Assembly: GCA_964408945.1 (NCBI GenBank)
Contig: CAYPBJ010000003.1
Span: forward strand, 62,001-126,000
From: VMCP01 sp964408945
Lineage (GTDB): Bacteria > Bacteroidota > Bacteroidia > NS11-12g > UBA955
DNA length: 64,000 nt
Direction of reading: 5' to 3'
Under the pieces are notes generated by a model, which was not told the origin of the DNA, did not search any database, and worked only from the letters and a program-made list of their open reading frames with translations. A program made the position numbers and the translations under genes. This document shows, piece by piece, positions 43,438 to 52,938 of this stretch (position 1 is the first letter of the stretch; each line of letters starts with the position of its first letter).

Positions 43438-44460
43438 ATGAATAATCAGCAAATTACAGATACCGAAGATCCCGAAGCCCTTTTTGAGCATTTTGCATTT
43501 ACTGTAGATCCAGGCCAAGAGCCTATGAGAATTGACCGTTGGTTGATGCATCGAATTGCGCATGCATCGCGAACCAAAATTCAAGCCGCCATTGATGCAG
43601 GAAGCGTTTTGGTCAATGAAAAATCAACCAAAAGTAACTATAAGGTAAAACCCAAAGATCATATTCGAATTTTACTTCCCGAAGAACCGAGAGACACCGA
43701 AGTTTACCCCGAAAACATACCTCTTAATGTGGTTTACGAAGATGACGATATTGCCATAATCAACAAACCCGCCGGAATGGTGGTTCATCCTGGTGCGGGA
43801 AATCCCTCAGGCACTTTGGTCAATGCATTGGTTTATTATTTCGGACAATTACCCGTAAAAGCCGAAAACCACCGCCCAGGCTTGGTGCATAGAATTGATA
43901 AAGATACTTCTGGATTGTTGGTCATTGGCAAGAATGAATTTGCATTGAGCTTTTTAGGAAAACAATTTTTTGATCACAGCATTCATCGGAAATATTGGGC
44001 TTTAGTTTGGGGAGATTTAGAAAAAGATGCAGGCACCATAAAAGGCTATCTTGCACGTGACCCAAAAGACCGCAGAAAATCTAAACACTATGACAACCCA
44101 GAAGACGGCAAAATTGCCATTACCCATTATAAAGTAATTCAGCGATACCATTATTTAACATTGGTAGAATGCACATTAGAAACGGGCAGAACCCATCAAA
44201 TAAGGGCTCATTTTTCATCAATTGGGCATCCCCTATTCAGCGACGAAATGTATGGCGGTTCTACTGTCATAAAAGGAGCAGGCATTCCGAAATTCAATAG
44301 ATTCATTTCCCAGCAGATGCAATTAATGCCAAGGCAAGCCCTGCATGCAAAAGAATTGGGTTTTATTCATCCAACCACCAAAGCAGAATTATTCTTGGAA
44401 AGCGAATTAGCCTCAGACTTTCAGAATCTCTTAACAGAATTATCAAATTTCTTTAATTGA
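43438..44460 (+). CDS. rluD: RluD-family 23S rRNA pseudouridine synthase
   Basis: A 340-residue RluA-family pseudouridine synthase. An S4 RNA-binding domain (about 28-90, RIDRWLMHRIAHASRTKIQAAI) precedes the catalytic domain with the active-site aspartate in HRIDKDTSGLLVIGKN, plus INKPAGMVVHPG and ETGRTHQIRAH. The most likely targets are U1911, U1915 and U1917 in helix 69 of 23S rRNA. It follows the phosphoesterase gene by seven bases and is closed by a bidirectional terminator. Confidence 0.9.
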   Translation: MNNQQITDTEDPEALFEHFAFTVDPGQEPMRIDRWLMHRIAHASRTKIQAAIDAGSVLVNEKSTKSNYKVKPKDHIRILLPEEPRDTEVYPENIPLNVVYEDDDIAIINKPAGMVVHPGAGNPSGTLVNALVYYFGQLPVKAENHRPGLVHRIDKDTSGLLVIGKNEFALSFLGKQFFDHSIHRKYWALVWGDLEKDAGTIKGYLARDPKDRRKSKHYDNPEDGKIAITHYKVIQRYHYLTLVECTLETGRTHQIRAHFSSIGHPLFSDEMYGGSTVIKGAGIPKFNRFISQQMQLMPRQALHAKELGFIHPTTKAELFLESELASDFQNLLTELSNFFN

Positions 44461-44507
44461 GGTTTATAACTTTACCCTGACCAAAGAAAGAGAATATATT
44501 TCCAATG

Positions 44508-44537
44508 AAAAAAGGGGCTTTGAGGCCCCTTTTTTTA
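44508..44537. terminator. Bidirectional intrinsic terminator
   Basis: AAAGGGGC (44511-44518) pairs with GCCCCTTT (44525-44532) around TTTGAG, with an A-run before and a T-run after. It lies between rluD and the convergent reductase gene and should stop both transcripts. Confidence 0.88.
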
Positions 44538-44595
44538 TATGCTGCCTGATTTAAAACCAGACAGAGAATGGAAAATACGAGTAATAAAACTGCTA

Positions 44596-45672
44596 TTACT
44601 CGTATTTTAGTTCAATCTTATTGCTTCTAGGTAATGCTTGGCAAGTTAAAACAAATCCTTGTTCTATTTCCTTGTCTGACAATCCTTCTCTTTCCAACAT
44701 ATGCAAACTACCCAATTTAACCTTGGCTCTGCAAGTAGTACATACACCTACTGTACAGCTGTATGGAGGGTCAATACCCTGCTTCATTGCTGCATTCAAA
44801 ATGGTTGTATCTTTATCACAAGTGATGGTATGCGTTTTCCCGTAAACTTCTATTGTTACCTCAGCTTTTCCAGTGAAAGTGGAATCAGCCACAGTTTCTT
44901 CTACTTGTTCTGTTTTGGACGTTGGAGCTGAGAAATACTCTATATTGATTTTATCTGAAGGCACTGAAATTCCTAACAAGCCAGACTTAATGACTTCCAT
45001 CATAGGACCTGGTCCGCAGATAAAATAGTGGTATTGATCAAATGAACCTCCTATCTTGCTTTTGACAATATTTTGAACCTTGTCTTGTGTCATTTGTCCC
45101 TTCAATCCAAACCAAGTCAATGGCGCTTTATCATAACTCAATAACACTTGGAAACGACCGCTAAACTGTGCTTCCATTTCCTTTAACAACGGTTTAAAAA
45201 TCACTGATTCTGGATCGCGATTAGCATATACCAAACTCACCTTGCTTTTGGGTTCGTCATTCAAGATGGCCTTTGCAATACCCAGAACCGGGGTAATTCC
45301 GCTACCGCCAGCAAACAAAACAAAATTGCGCGAAGCATCAGCAGATGGAACTACAGTAAATTTACCCATGGGAGGCATTACGTTCATCACGTCGCCTACT
45401 TTTACTGCAGAGTTAAAATAATTACTCATTTTACCGCCGTCTACTCGCTTAACGGTCACTGCTGGCATTGCATCAACACCAGAATAAGTGCACAAAGAAT
45501 AACTTCTGCGTACCTTTTCACCGTTAACCTCAGCTTCAAACGTTAAATATTGACCTGCTGTATATGAAAAGGTTTCTTTCAATTCAGCAGGTACATCAAA
45601 ATGAAAAGTAGTTGCATCTGAAGTTTCAGCAACAACTTTCGCAACTTTTAATTGATAAAATCCTTCGCTCAT
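44596..45672 (-). CDS. PaaE-like NAD(P)H:ferredoxin-type oxidoreductase
   Basis: A 358-residue flavo-iron-sulfur reductase. An FAD domain (about 1-105, RRSYSLCTY), an NAD(P)-binding domain (GGSGITPVLGIAKAIL, FICGPGPMMEVI) and a C-terminal plant-type 2Fe-2S domain (YSCTVGVCTTCRAKVKLG and LTCQA, four cysteines) match PaaE and related electron-transfer subunits of oxygenases. No paaABCD genes lie nearby, so the oxygenase partner is not in the window; a role in another hydroxylase or desaturase is equally possible. Confidence 0.88.
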   Translation of the reverse strand: MSEGFYQLKVAKVVAETSDATTFHFDVPAELKETFSYTAGQYLTFEAEVNGEKVRRSYSLCTYSGVDAMPAVTVKRVDGGKMSNYFNSAVKVGDVMNVMPPMGKFTVVPSADASRNFVLFAGGSGITPVLGIAKAILNDEPKSKVSLVYANRDPESVIFKPLLKEMEAQFSGRFQVLLSYDKAPLTWFGLKGQMTQDKVQNIVKSKIGGSFDQYHYFICGPGPMMEVIKSGLLGISVPSDKINIEYFSAPTSKTEQVEETVADSTFTGKAEVTIEVYGKTHTITCDKDTTILNAAMKQGIDPPYSCTVGVCTTCRAKVKLGSLHMLEREGLSDKEIEQGFVLTCQALPRSNKIELKYE

Positions 45673-45778
45673 TATTTTACAAAATTACTGTCTTTAAAGT
45701 ATGTTTTTATGTACAACAACTAACATGTGCATTAGTTTTACAAATACCAGCCTGAAAAATCAACAAATTGCATCATCA

Positions 45779-46867
45779 ATGATTGACGCTTTTTTTACCC
45801 CTATAACCGAAGAAACATATCAACCATTTAAAGGCAAAAAAGCCCTACTCGGAGGGAATGTACAGGCTCATTACCTTACATTTCCCAAGTTGCAAAAAGC
45901 CAAAATCGCCCTCATTGGTTTAGGCGAAAGAGCAAACGCTGTTCGGAAACAATTATACTCACTCGCCTGGCGTTTTGAAAAACTTCCCATTGTTGACTTA
46001 GGCAATATTGTTCAAACATCAGACAAAAAACAGCAAGAATTTGCCATTTCCGAGGCCATTGGTGAATTGATTTCCCTAAATATTACCGTAATCATTCTGG
46101 GCGAAACACAGCCTCAACTTTACGCACACTTCAATGCCTACAGAAACTCAGACGAGTCAATTGAACTGGTGCACGTCAGTTCTACTTTAAACTTTGATAA
46201 AGACTCTGACTTGAACCGTATAGTTTCAACCAATCAAAACAAGCATCTATTTAATATTGACTTTCTGGGTACACAATCATATTTAATCACCCAAGAAACA
46301 TCCAATACCTTAGAGAAATTATACTTCGAAAACTACCGTTTGGGAATGCTCCGTAATCAAATGGAAGAAACTGAACCCGTACTCAGGAGTTCGCATTTGA
46401 TGTCCTTTGACCTAAATTCAATCAGATATTCTGACGCGCCGGGAGTTGAGCTTCCTAATCCCAACGGATTCTACGCCGAAGAGGCTTGCCAAATTGCGCG
46501 TTATGCCGGACTTTCAAACAAATTATCTTCAGCACAATTTTACGGTTTTGGTCAAACTTCCTGCCCCATAACTGACAATCTTGCGGCTCAATTAATCTGG
46601 TATTTTTTAGACGGATATATCACTCGTTATAATGACCACCCCGATAAAGAAGATGCTGATTACCTCATTTACAGAAATAAGTTAGAAAGTACGGGACACG
46701 AAATCAACTTCTACAAAAGCCGCAAGAGCAACCGCTGGTGGATGGAAATCCCCCATCCTTATGATAATCAAACCTTCTTTATTGGTTGTTCATACAAAGA
46801 TTATCAATTGGTTTGTGATGGTGAGATGCCCGATCGTTGGTGGAGAGCTTATCAGAGACTCATTTGA
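45779..46867 (+). CDS. Arginase-fold protein lacking most metal ligands
   Basis: A 362-residue protein related to the arginase/formiminoglutamase family. The skeleton is recognisable: IALIGLGERANAVRKQLY at the start, VIILGET where GGDH is expected, HVSSTLNFD where DAHxD is expected, and MSFDLNSIRYSDAPGVELPNPNGF, which aligns with SxDxDxxDPxxAPG. Of the manganese ligands only the aspartate of SFDL appears kept, so it is unlikely to hydrolyse guanidino or formimino groups. I choose the ATG at 45779 because family homology begins there; the frame is open back to 45701. Similar degenerate arginase-like proteins occur in Bacteroidota, and their role is not known to me. Confidence 0.78.
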   Translation: MIDAFFTPITEETYQPFKGKKALLGGNVQAHYLTFPKLQKAKIALIGLGERANAVRKQLYSLAWRFEKLPIVDLGNIVQTSDKKQQEFAISEAIGELISLNITVIILGETQPQLYAHFNAYRNSDESIELVHVSSTLNFDKDSDLNRIVSTNQNKHLFNIDFLGTQSYLITQETSNTLEKLYFENYRLGMLRNQMEETEPVLRSSHLMSFDLNSIRYSDAPGVELPNPNGFYAEEACQIARYAGLSNKLSSAQFYGFGQTSCPITDNLAAQLIWYFLDGYITRYNDHPDKEDADYLIYRNKLESTGHEINFYKSRKSNRWWMEIPHPYDNQTFFIGCSYKDYQLVCDGEMPDRWWRAYQRLI

Positions 46868-46891
46868 CCTAAGTCAAAAATAAAACTCTTG

Positions 46892-47773
46892 TCAATACTT
46901 CAGAGTACCTTGAGCAAAATCATAGCAACCAAAAACTCCCAAAGAACCTTCTGAAAAATTTGACATAAAAAGCGTAGGCTCCGAAAACGGACCCGCATCA
47001 TATTGTAATTGACTTAAGTAGTAATCACGGTAAGCCTTATCCATGGTATATATCGCACCTTCAAATTGTTGTAAAGTAAATGGAGGTTCATTTCCCCATC
47101 CCGCGTAAAAGCTACTTCGAGTCAGCATTTTTACCGTAAAATCACTGTTTCCCTGTTTCATCATCTCTTGAAAATACATCTCCACGGGAAAGTAATTCTT
47201 TGCCGAATCTAAAAAACTCCCTTCCAACTGAGGAGATACATAAAAACGGTCATCGAGGCCTTTGTATTCAAACTCCATGGTGTAGGGAATGGTGGTGTAT
47301 TCCCAACCCATGCCTCCTTGGTCTTCCGGCTCGCGCATTTCAAAATACGATATTCTTGCCTTAGTAAAATCTGCCCTAGGTGGCACTGTAGATTGTGCCT
47401 TGAATACCTTTCCGTCAGGCAACTTTACAGAAAGTTCGTAACTGTTCTTTGATGTTAAATTGATCTTCCCAAAGTTTAATTGGTATGTTCCGGGCCCTGT
47501 AGAGAAAAATGTATCTGATACCTTGCTTGATAAATCTGTCATCACAATGGTACAACCATTGACAGTTTCTGCAGTGTCATCCCATTTACGTTTACCATAG
47601 TACGGCTTGGTATAAGTAACTTGTACTTCGGCGTATGGCATTTGAGGTGTCATTAAACACATAATGACTGGTTTACGCTCAAATTTGGGCGGATCGACCT
47701 CAGCATCTCTTTCGCAAGAAGTTAACAAACCGATAAAAACCCATAAAAATACGACAGCTCTTAAAGTCTTCAT
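46892..47773 (-). CDS. DUF4249 lipoprotein, TonB-receptor partner
   Basis: A 293-residue lipoprotein (lipobox LLTSC) of the DUF4249 family: KPVIMCLMTPQMPYAEVQVTYTKPYY and DTAETVNGCTIVMTDLSSKV are typical. Proteins of this family are encoded next to TonB-dependent receptors, as here (eight-base gap), and are thought to act as surface or periplasmic partners. Substrate is unknown. Confidence 0.85.
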   Translation of the reverse strand: MKTLRAVVFLWVFIGLLTSCERDAEVDPPKFERKPVIMCLMTPQMPYAEVQVTYTKPYYGKRKWDDTAETVNGCTIVMTDLSSKVSDTFFSTGPGTYQLNFGKINLTSKNSYELSVKLPDGKVFKAQSTVPPRADFTKARISYFEMREPEDQGGMGWEYTTIPYTMEFEYKGLDDRFYVSPQLEGSFLDSAKNYFPVEMYFQEMMKQGNSDFTVKMLTRSSFYAGWGNEPPFTLQQFEGAIYTMDKAYRDYYLSQLQYDAGPFSEPTLFMSNFSEGSLGVFGCYDFAQGTLKY

Positions 47774-47781
47774 AATGTTGA

Positions 47782-50205
47782 TTATCTAAATTTAAAGGAC
47801 CACGAAAGTGAAGGAATGATGGGAAATAAAGTTACTTTTTTCAAGCCCCAATATTCTTCTCCCGTTTGCCAATTGTAGCTAGTACTGCCGTAATAGAAAA
47901 ACGGATTAAAACGATTGTATGCATTGTAGAAACTCAACTCCCAAGTTTCACGTCCACGGCGTTTCTCACGATGGAATTGCATCCCAACGTCTAAGCGGTG
48001 ATATGCCTCCATTCGAAATGAATTTCGAGAACCGTAATCCGTAAGCCAATTGCCTTGATTTTGAAATTGTGGACTCCAAATAATGGGAAACTTACTCATG
48101 CTGTGCCCGTTACCCGGAATCAAACCTTGTGGGGCGGTGATAGCGTTTCCTGTTCCATAGACCCAGGTCGCAGAAAATGTTAATCGCTTGGATGCTTTAT
48201 AAATTCCAACAATCGATATATCGTGTCGGCGATCGTATTTTGCCCAAAATACCTTGCCTTGATTCAATTCCGGGAATTTTAGTTGAGTCCAACTTAAGGT
48301 ATACCCAACCCAACCCGACAATTTTCCAATTTTCTTCTGTAAAAATAACTCTGTACCATAGCTCCATCCCTGTCCTGCAGTGATAGCATTCTCCCAATTC
48401 CTAGAATCTGTGGGAGCTTGCATATCAAACAAATCATCTGACCCCAACAAGAAAGAAGCACCCTCCTTGTATTGAATCACATTGTTCATGTGCTTGTAAT
48501 ATCCTTCCAAAGTAATGCTGTATCCGCCTTTTAAATCTTTCGCAACACCTACTGCGGTTTGCTCACTGCTCATGGGAGCAATCTTGGCTGTTGCGGGTAC
48601 CCATAAATCTGTCGGCAACGAAATACCCGAATTGCTCAACAAATGTATGTATTGATTCATGCGGGCATAAGAACCCTTTACACTCAAAGTACGATTTAAA
48701 TTATAAGCTACTGATAAACGAGGCTCAGGAAAAACATACTGTGTTTTATCAACCTGGTAATGGCTCAATCTGAACCCAGGATACAATTGAAGTTTACCTA
48801 ATTTCCATTGGTCTTCAATGTATATGCCCGATTCAACCGTGATGATGTTTTTTATGGCTCGATTAATGTTAAAGTCAAACCCACCCTTAACCACTACGGC
48901 ACCTGGAGAGAATTGATGTCTGATGCTGCTAATACCAAATCTGACTTGATGGTCTGGTGCAGGTCGCCAATCAAAATCGTATTTTATTCCAATATCATTG
49001 ATCAAGCTTTGATATTTCAAACTAAATGTATCAAACGGACTTCTATCTTCCACGCTTATGCCTAATTTATAGTGACTGTAAATCAATGAGGCATTAGAAA
49101 ACAACCGCGGATTAAAAACGTGATTCCAACGGGTAGTTAAGGTTCTATTTCCCCATCCAAAATCTGAAATCAATTTGTAATCACCGTCTTTGATGGTGGC
49201 ATAAAATTTATCTTGTCCAAAATATCCGCTCACATACAATTTGTCTTTATCTGATATTTCGTAATTGGCTTTGGCATTAAAATCGTAAAAGTAATAACCT
49301 AAATTTCCGCCGTTGCTAGCCAACATGATGAACGGTTGCATCAATACATCTAAGTAGGTTCTCCTACCTGAAATCATGAACGAACTTTTCCCTTTCTTTA
49401 TGGGACCTTCGAAAGTGAACCTTGAACCAATCATTCCAATACCCACTTCACCCGAATATTTTTGATTGTTACCCTCTTTCATGGTTAGGTCAATTACACT
49501 CGATAATCTACCACCATATCTTGAGGGGAATCCACCTTTCACCAACTCTACCGATTTCAACGCATCGCCATTGAACACGGAAAAGAATCCAAAAAGGTGA
49601 GTTGCATTATACACAATGGCTTCATCTAATATCAATAGATTTTGATCTGGGCCGCCTCCGCGGACATAAATACCGCTTTGTCCTTCGCCCCCTTTTTGTA
49701 CCCCAGGCATTAATTGAATAACCTTAAGTACATCTTTTTCTCCCAATAAGGCGGGAATATCTTTGATTTGATTGACCGGAATATCCACTTTGCTCATTTC
49801 AACTTTGTCTGCCACAGTATTCTTCTTGCTGACAATATTGACTTCTTCAATTTTATCTAAATCTTCCAACGGTACAATCTCTAAGTTCGCCGTTGAATCT
49901 TTCGTCCCTGACCAATTAAACGCCTTAGAATCATAACCGGGCATGTTCACCAAAATGGTTTGAGTTTTACCGCCATCGACGGTCAAAGAATAAAAACCAT
50001 AGGAATTGGTAGTGGTTTGAACGGGTTTCGGAAACGCATCTGCAATAGAAACTGCCGAAATACTAATGCCCCCAAATCGCTCACCAGAAGAAGCATCGCG
50101 TACAAAGCCGGAAATGGTAAATTTAGATTGAGCTTGAGCAAAAGAAGCAAAAAAACATCCTAAGAAAAACAACAGCAAGCGCTGTAAAGTATTTTTTAAT
50201 CTCAT
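47782..50205 (-). CDS. TonB-dependent receptor paired with DUF4249
   Basis: A 807-residue outer-membrane receptor: signal peptide ending FAQAQ, a carboxypeptidase-regulatory-like domain (SGFVRDASSGERFGGISIS), a plug (ALLGEKDVLKVIQLMPGVQKG, IYVRGGGPDQNLLILDEAIVYN, SRYGGRLSSVIDLTMKEG) and a barrel ending in SLSWSFKFR. The ATG at 50205 is chosen for its signal peptide; the longer frame upstream gives a poor one. With DUF4249 it forms the common two-gene uptake unit whose substrate is not known; iron or small organic ligands are possible. Confidence 0.88.
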   Translation of the reverse strand: MRLKNTLQRLLLFFLGCFFASFAQAQSKFTISGFVRDASSGERFGGISISAVSIADAFPKPVQTTTNSYGFYSLTVDGGKTQTILVNMPGYDSKAFNWSGTKDSTANLEIVPLEDLDKIEEVNIVSKKNTVADKVEMSKVDIPVNQIKDIPALLGEKDVLKVIQLMPGVQKGGEGQSGIYVRGGGPDQNLLILDEAIVYNATHLFGFFSVFNGDALKSVELVKGGFPSRYGGRLSSVIDLTMKEGNNQKYSGEVGIGMIGSRFTFEGPIKKGKSSFMISGRRTYLDVLMQPFIMLASNGGNLGYYFYDFNAKANYEISDKDKLYVSGYFGQDKFYATIKDGDYKLISDFGWGNRTLTTRWNHVFNPRLFSNASLIYSHYKLGISVEDRSPFDTFSLKYQSLINDIGIKYDFDWRPAPDHQVRFGISSIRHQFSPGAVVVKGGFDFNINRAIKNIITVESGIYIEDQWKLGKLQLYPGFRLSHYQVDKTQYVFPEPRLSVAYNLNRTLSVKGSYARMNQYIHLLSNSGISLPTDLWVPATAKIAPMSSEQTAVGVAKDLKGGYSITLEGYYKHMNNVIQYKEGASFLLGSDDLFDMQAPTDSRNWENAITAGQGWSYGTELFLQKKIGKLSGWVGYTLSWTQLKFPELNQGKVFWAKYDRRHDISIVGIYKASKRLTFSATWVYGTGNAITAPQGLIPGNGHSMSKFPIIWSPQFQNQGNWLTDYGSRNSFRMEAYHRLDVGMQFHREKRRGRETWELSFYNAYNRFNPFFYYGSTSYNWQTGEEYWGLKKVTLFPIIPSLSWSFKFR

Positions 50206-50262
50206 AAAATGAATGACAACGTTGAATGTAACACTTAAACTACGCCTATCCCCCAAAAAAAG

Positions 50263-51060
50263 TTACACAGCCACGGCGCCTTTTATAGCGGGGTGAGGAT
50301 CATAACCATCAACTTGAAAATCGGAATACACAAAATCAAACAGATTTTTTACTGAAGGATTTATTTTCATGGTTGGATACGGACGGGGGTCTCTAGATAA
50401 CTGCAGGTTGACCTGTTCAATATGATTTGAGTAAATGTGAGCGTCTCCGAAGGTGTGTACAAAATCTCCGGGCTCAAGGTCGCAAACTTGGGCCATCATC
50501 AAAGTTAGCAAGGCATAACTCGCAATGTTGAACGGAACACCTAAGAATAAATCAGCACTTCTTTGATAAAGTTGACAGCTTAGCTTACCATTGGCCACAT
50601 AAAACTGGAACATGGTGTGACAAGGCATTAGGGCCATTTGATCAATTTCACCAACATTCCAGGCATTTACTAATATTCTTCTGGAATCGGGATTGTTTTT
50701 AATCATGTTGATGGCCTCTGAAATTTGATCAATCACTCGGCCGTCTTTGGCTTCCCAAGAGCGCCATTGTTTGCCATAAACTGGACCTAATTCGCCGTTT
50801 TCATCGGCCCATTCATCCCAAATACTCACTCCATTATCCTTTAAGTAAGCAATATTTGTTTCTCCTTTGATAAACCAAAGCAGCTCGTGTATGATGCTTT
50901 TCAGATGTACTTTTTTTGTAGTAATCAAAGGGAAACCTTCCGATAAATCAAATCTGATTTGACCGCCAAATACACTGAGGGTTCCAGTACCCGTGCGATC
51001 GGTTTTTTTTGCGCCGTTTTCGAGCACATGTTTGAGGAAAGTTTCGTACTGATTATACAT
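50263..51060 (-). CDS. thyA: Thymidylate synthase
   Basis: ThyA (265 aa) makes dTMP from dUMP with methylenetetrahydrofolate. Landmarks are KTDRTGTGTLSVFGGQIRFDL, the catalytic cysteine in MALMPCHTMFQFYV, LYQRSADLFLGVPFNIASYALL and HIYSNHIEQ. The ATG at 51060 gives the usual N-terminus MYNQYETFLKHVL; an in-frame start 18 bases upstream lies too near the TAAATTTG -7 element at 51087-51080. No folA gene follows, although that is the common neighbour. Confidence 0.97.
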   Translation of the reverse strand: MYNQYETFLKHVLENGAKKTDRTGTGTLSVFGGQIRFDLSEGFPLITTKKVHLKSIIHELLWFIKGETNIAYLKDNGVSIWDEWADENGELGPVYGKQWRSWEAKDGRVIDQISEAINMIKNNPDSRRILVNAWNVGEIDQMALMPCHTMFQFYVANGKLSCQLYQRSADLFLGVPFNIASYALLTLMMAQVCDLEPGDFVHTFGDAHIYSNHIEQVNLQLSRDPRPYPTMKINPSVKNLFDFVYSDFQVDGYDPHPAIKGAVAV

Positions 51061-51079
51061 TTTAGGATGCAATTTCAAA

Positions 51080-51087
51080 CAAATTTA
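51080..51087 (-). promoter_or_regulatory. -7 promoter element of thyA
   Basis: TAAATTTG on the minus strand, 19 bases before the thyA ATG; exact consensus. Confidence 0.55.
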
Positions 51088-51110
51088 CGAATTCCCTATT
51101 GGTATGCGGG

Positions 51111-51139
51111 TTGTTAAGCCCAAAAAATTACTATTTTTG
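51111..51139 (+). promoter_or_regulatory. Promoter of the pyruvate dehydrogenase E2 gene
   Basis: TTG at 51111-51113 and TATTTTTG at 51132-51139 with an 18-base spacer, a good match to the Bacteroidota -33/-7 pair. The ATG follows at 51161. Confidence 0.6.
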
Positions 51140-51160
51140 CCGTCTCTTATAACATAGAAT

Positions 51161-52399
51161 ATGGCTGAACTGATTACCATGCCCAAAATGAGCGACACAA
51201 TGACCGAAGGGGTTATTGTTCGTTGGACAGTAAAAGTGGGAGATACGGTTAAAAGTGGCGACATCATCGCTGAAGTTGAAACTGATAAGGCAACCATGGA
51301 TATGGAGGTTTACTCCAAGGGTACCATTTTGCATATCATGGTGCAAGAAGGTGAAGCCGCTGCCATTGATGCACCTGTTGCAATAGTGGGTGCTGCTGGT
51401 GAAGATTTCCAAGCTCTTTTAAGCGGTGGTTCAGCACCTAAAACAGCAAGCGCAGCTCCAGAAACTACTGCAACTCCAGTGGCTGAAAGTTCTCCATCGA
51501 GCGCTCCAGCTACAACCTCAAACAATACATCTACTGACGATTCACGCTTGAAAGCAAGTCCTTTAGCTCGCAAGATAGCTGAAGATAAAGGAATTGACCT
51601 CAAGGCAGTGGCAGGTAGCGGCGAAAACGGTCGCATTGTTAAAAGAGACCTAGAAAACATCCAAGCCCCAGCAAGCGGTTCTACTGCTTCAGTAACCAGC
51701 ACAGCTGTCATGGGTGAGGAAAGCTATACCGAAGTTCCTGTTTCTCAAATGCGTAAAACCATCGCTGCTCGTTTGGGTGAGTCAAAGTTCACCGCTCCAC
51801 ACTTCTATTTAACCATTGAAATTAACATGGATAATGCAGTGAAAGCTCGTGAACAGATGAACGCCATCAGCTCAGTAAAAATTTCTATGAATGATATTGT
51901 GGTAAAAGCTGCAGCTTCAGCTTTGAGAAAACACCCGAATATCAATTCTAGTTGGTTAGGCACAAAAATCAGATACAACAACCACATTCACATTGGTGTA
52001 GCTATGGCCGTTGAAGACGGATTATTGGTACCCGTTGTGCGTTTTGCAGATCATAAATCATTGAGTCAAATTTCATCAGAGGTAAAAGCATACGGTGCAA
52101 AAGCCAAAGAGAAAAAACTTCAACCACAAGATTGGGCGGGTAATACATTTACCATCAGCAATCTAGGAATGTTTGGCATTGACGAATTCACTGCCATCAT
52201 CAATCCTCCTGATGCCTGCATCTTAGCAGTTGGAACAGTTAAAGATTCTGTAGGTGTAGTTAACGGTGAAATAAAACCGGTGAAAACCATGAAGGTCACC
52301 CTAAGCTGTGACCATAGAGTGGTTGATGGTGCTATGGGAGCTGCATTCCTTCAAACCCTCAAAGATTACCTAGAAGAGCCTGTAAAATTGTTAGTATAA
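51161..52399 (+). CDS. aceF: Pyruvate dehydrogenase E2 (dihydrolipoyl acetyltransferase)
   Basis: A 412-residue E2: one lipoyl domain (1-80) with the lipoylated lysine in ETDKATMDME, an Ala/Pro/Ser/Thr-rich linker, the E1/E3-binding domain (ASPLARKIAEDKGIDLKAV ... GRIVKRD) and the acyltransferase core with SCDHRVVDGAMGA. The PKMSDTMTEGVI start is typical of pyruvate rather than oxoglutarate complexes. Many Bacteroidota E2 proteins have two lipoyl domains and about 540 residues, so this is a short form. No E1 or E3 gene lies beside it. A terminator follows. Confidence 0.93.
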   Translation: MAELITMPKMSDTMTEGVIVRWTVKVGDTVKSGDIIAEVETDKATMDMEVYSKGTILHIMVQEGEAAAIDAPVAIVGAAGEDFQALLSGGSAPKTASAAPETTATPVAESSPSSAPATTSNNTSTDDSRLKASPLARKIAEDKGIDLKAVAGSGENGRIVKRDLENIQAPASGSTASVTSTAVMGEESYTEVPVSQMRKTIAARLGESKFTAPHFYLTIEINMDNAVKAREQMNAISSVKISMNDIVVKAAASALRKHPNINSSWLGTKIRYNNHIHIGVAMAVEDGLLVPVVRFADHKSLSQISSEVKAYGAKAKEKKLQPQDWAGNTFTISNLGMFGIDEFTAIINPPDACILAVGTVKDSVGVVNGEIKPVKTMKVTLSCDHRVVDGAMGAAFLQTLKDYLEEPVKLLV

Positions 52400-52406
52400 A
52401 CAAAAT

Positions 52407-52434
52407 AAAAGGCTGCCAAAAGGTGGCCTTTTTT
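52407..52434 (+). terminator. Intrinsic terminator after aceF
   Basis: AAAAGGCTGCC pairs with GGTGGCCTTTT (two G-T pairs, AAAA loop), followed by a T-run. It separates aceF from the TrpF-like gene. Confidence 0.85.
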
Positions 52435-52448
52435 ATGAATCATACAAA

Positions 52449-52934
52449 GTGAAAATAAAATTCAATAGCATTCAAGATCTTGGCGATGCGCGCTACGCCG
52501 CTGCTGCTATGGCAGAATGGATGGGATTTGCCATTGACGGTGAAACATCACTACCCGTGCAACAAGTACAAGAAATTATAGGTTGGTGCTCTGGGCCTAA
52601 AATCATTCTAGAAGTAACTGAACCCAATATTGACAAAATCAATGCTTGGATGAACGTGATTCCAGTAGATGGAATTCAATGCCTTGAAGATCAATTGCAG
52701 ACCCTAAAACCACTTCTCCCAGAAATTACAGATTGGTTCACTTTGTCAAATGACGGAACTCTAGTTTATGGAGACCATTCATTGACAGCTATCAATCCGT
52801 CGGAAGAAACTGCTGTGCAATTGTTGAATGGCAGTCCTGTTTTTGGCATTCACATTGACTGCGAGAAAGAAACATCCCTCGGGAAAAAAGACTACGGAAA
52901 TTGGAACGACTTTTTTGATATCATAAATGAATAA
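52449..52934 (+). CDS. TrpF-like short (beta/alpha) protein
   Basis: A 161-residue cytoplasmic protein starting at a GTG. The opening KIKFNSIQDLGDARYAAAAMAEWMGFAID has the register of phosphoribosylanthranilate isomerase (KIKVCG...DA..A...GAD..GF), but the active-site cysteine that TrpF has near residue 7 is Asn here and the protein is about 40 residues shorter than TrpF. It is probably a degenerate relative rather than the tryptophan enzyme. It is close to the downstream lipoprotein gene (four bases) and asd. Function unknown. Confidence 0.7.
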   Translation: MKIKFNSIQDLGDARYAAAAMAEWMGFAIDGETSLPVQQVQEIIGWCSGPKIILEVTEPNIDKINAWMNVIPVDGIQCLEDQLQTLKPLLPEITDWFTLSNDGTLVYGDHSLTAINPSEETAVQLLNGSPVFGIHIDCEKETSLGKKDYGNWNDFFDIINE

Positions 52935-52938
52935 TACC

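Noticed and set aside
44461..44595. Possible tRNA or small RNA between rluD and the reductase gene
   Set aside because: No cloverleaf or T-loop sequence; the gap is explained by a bidirectional terminator.
51310..51711. Antisense frame within aceF
   Set aside because: Shadow of the Ala/Pro-rich linker; no start context and composition mirrors the sense gene.
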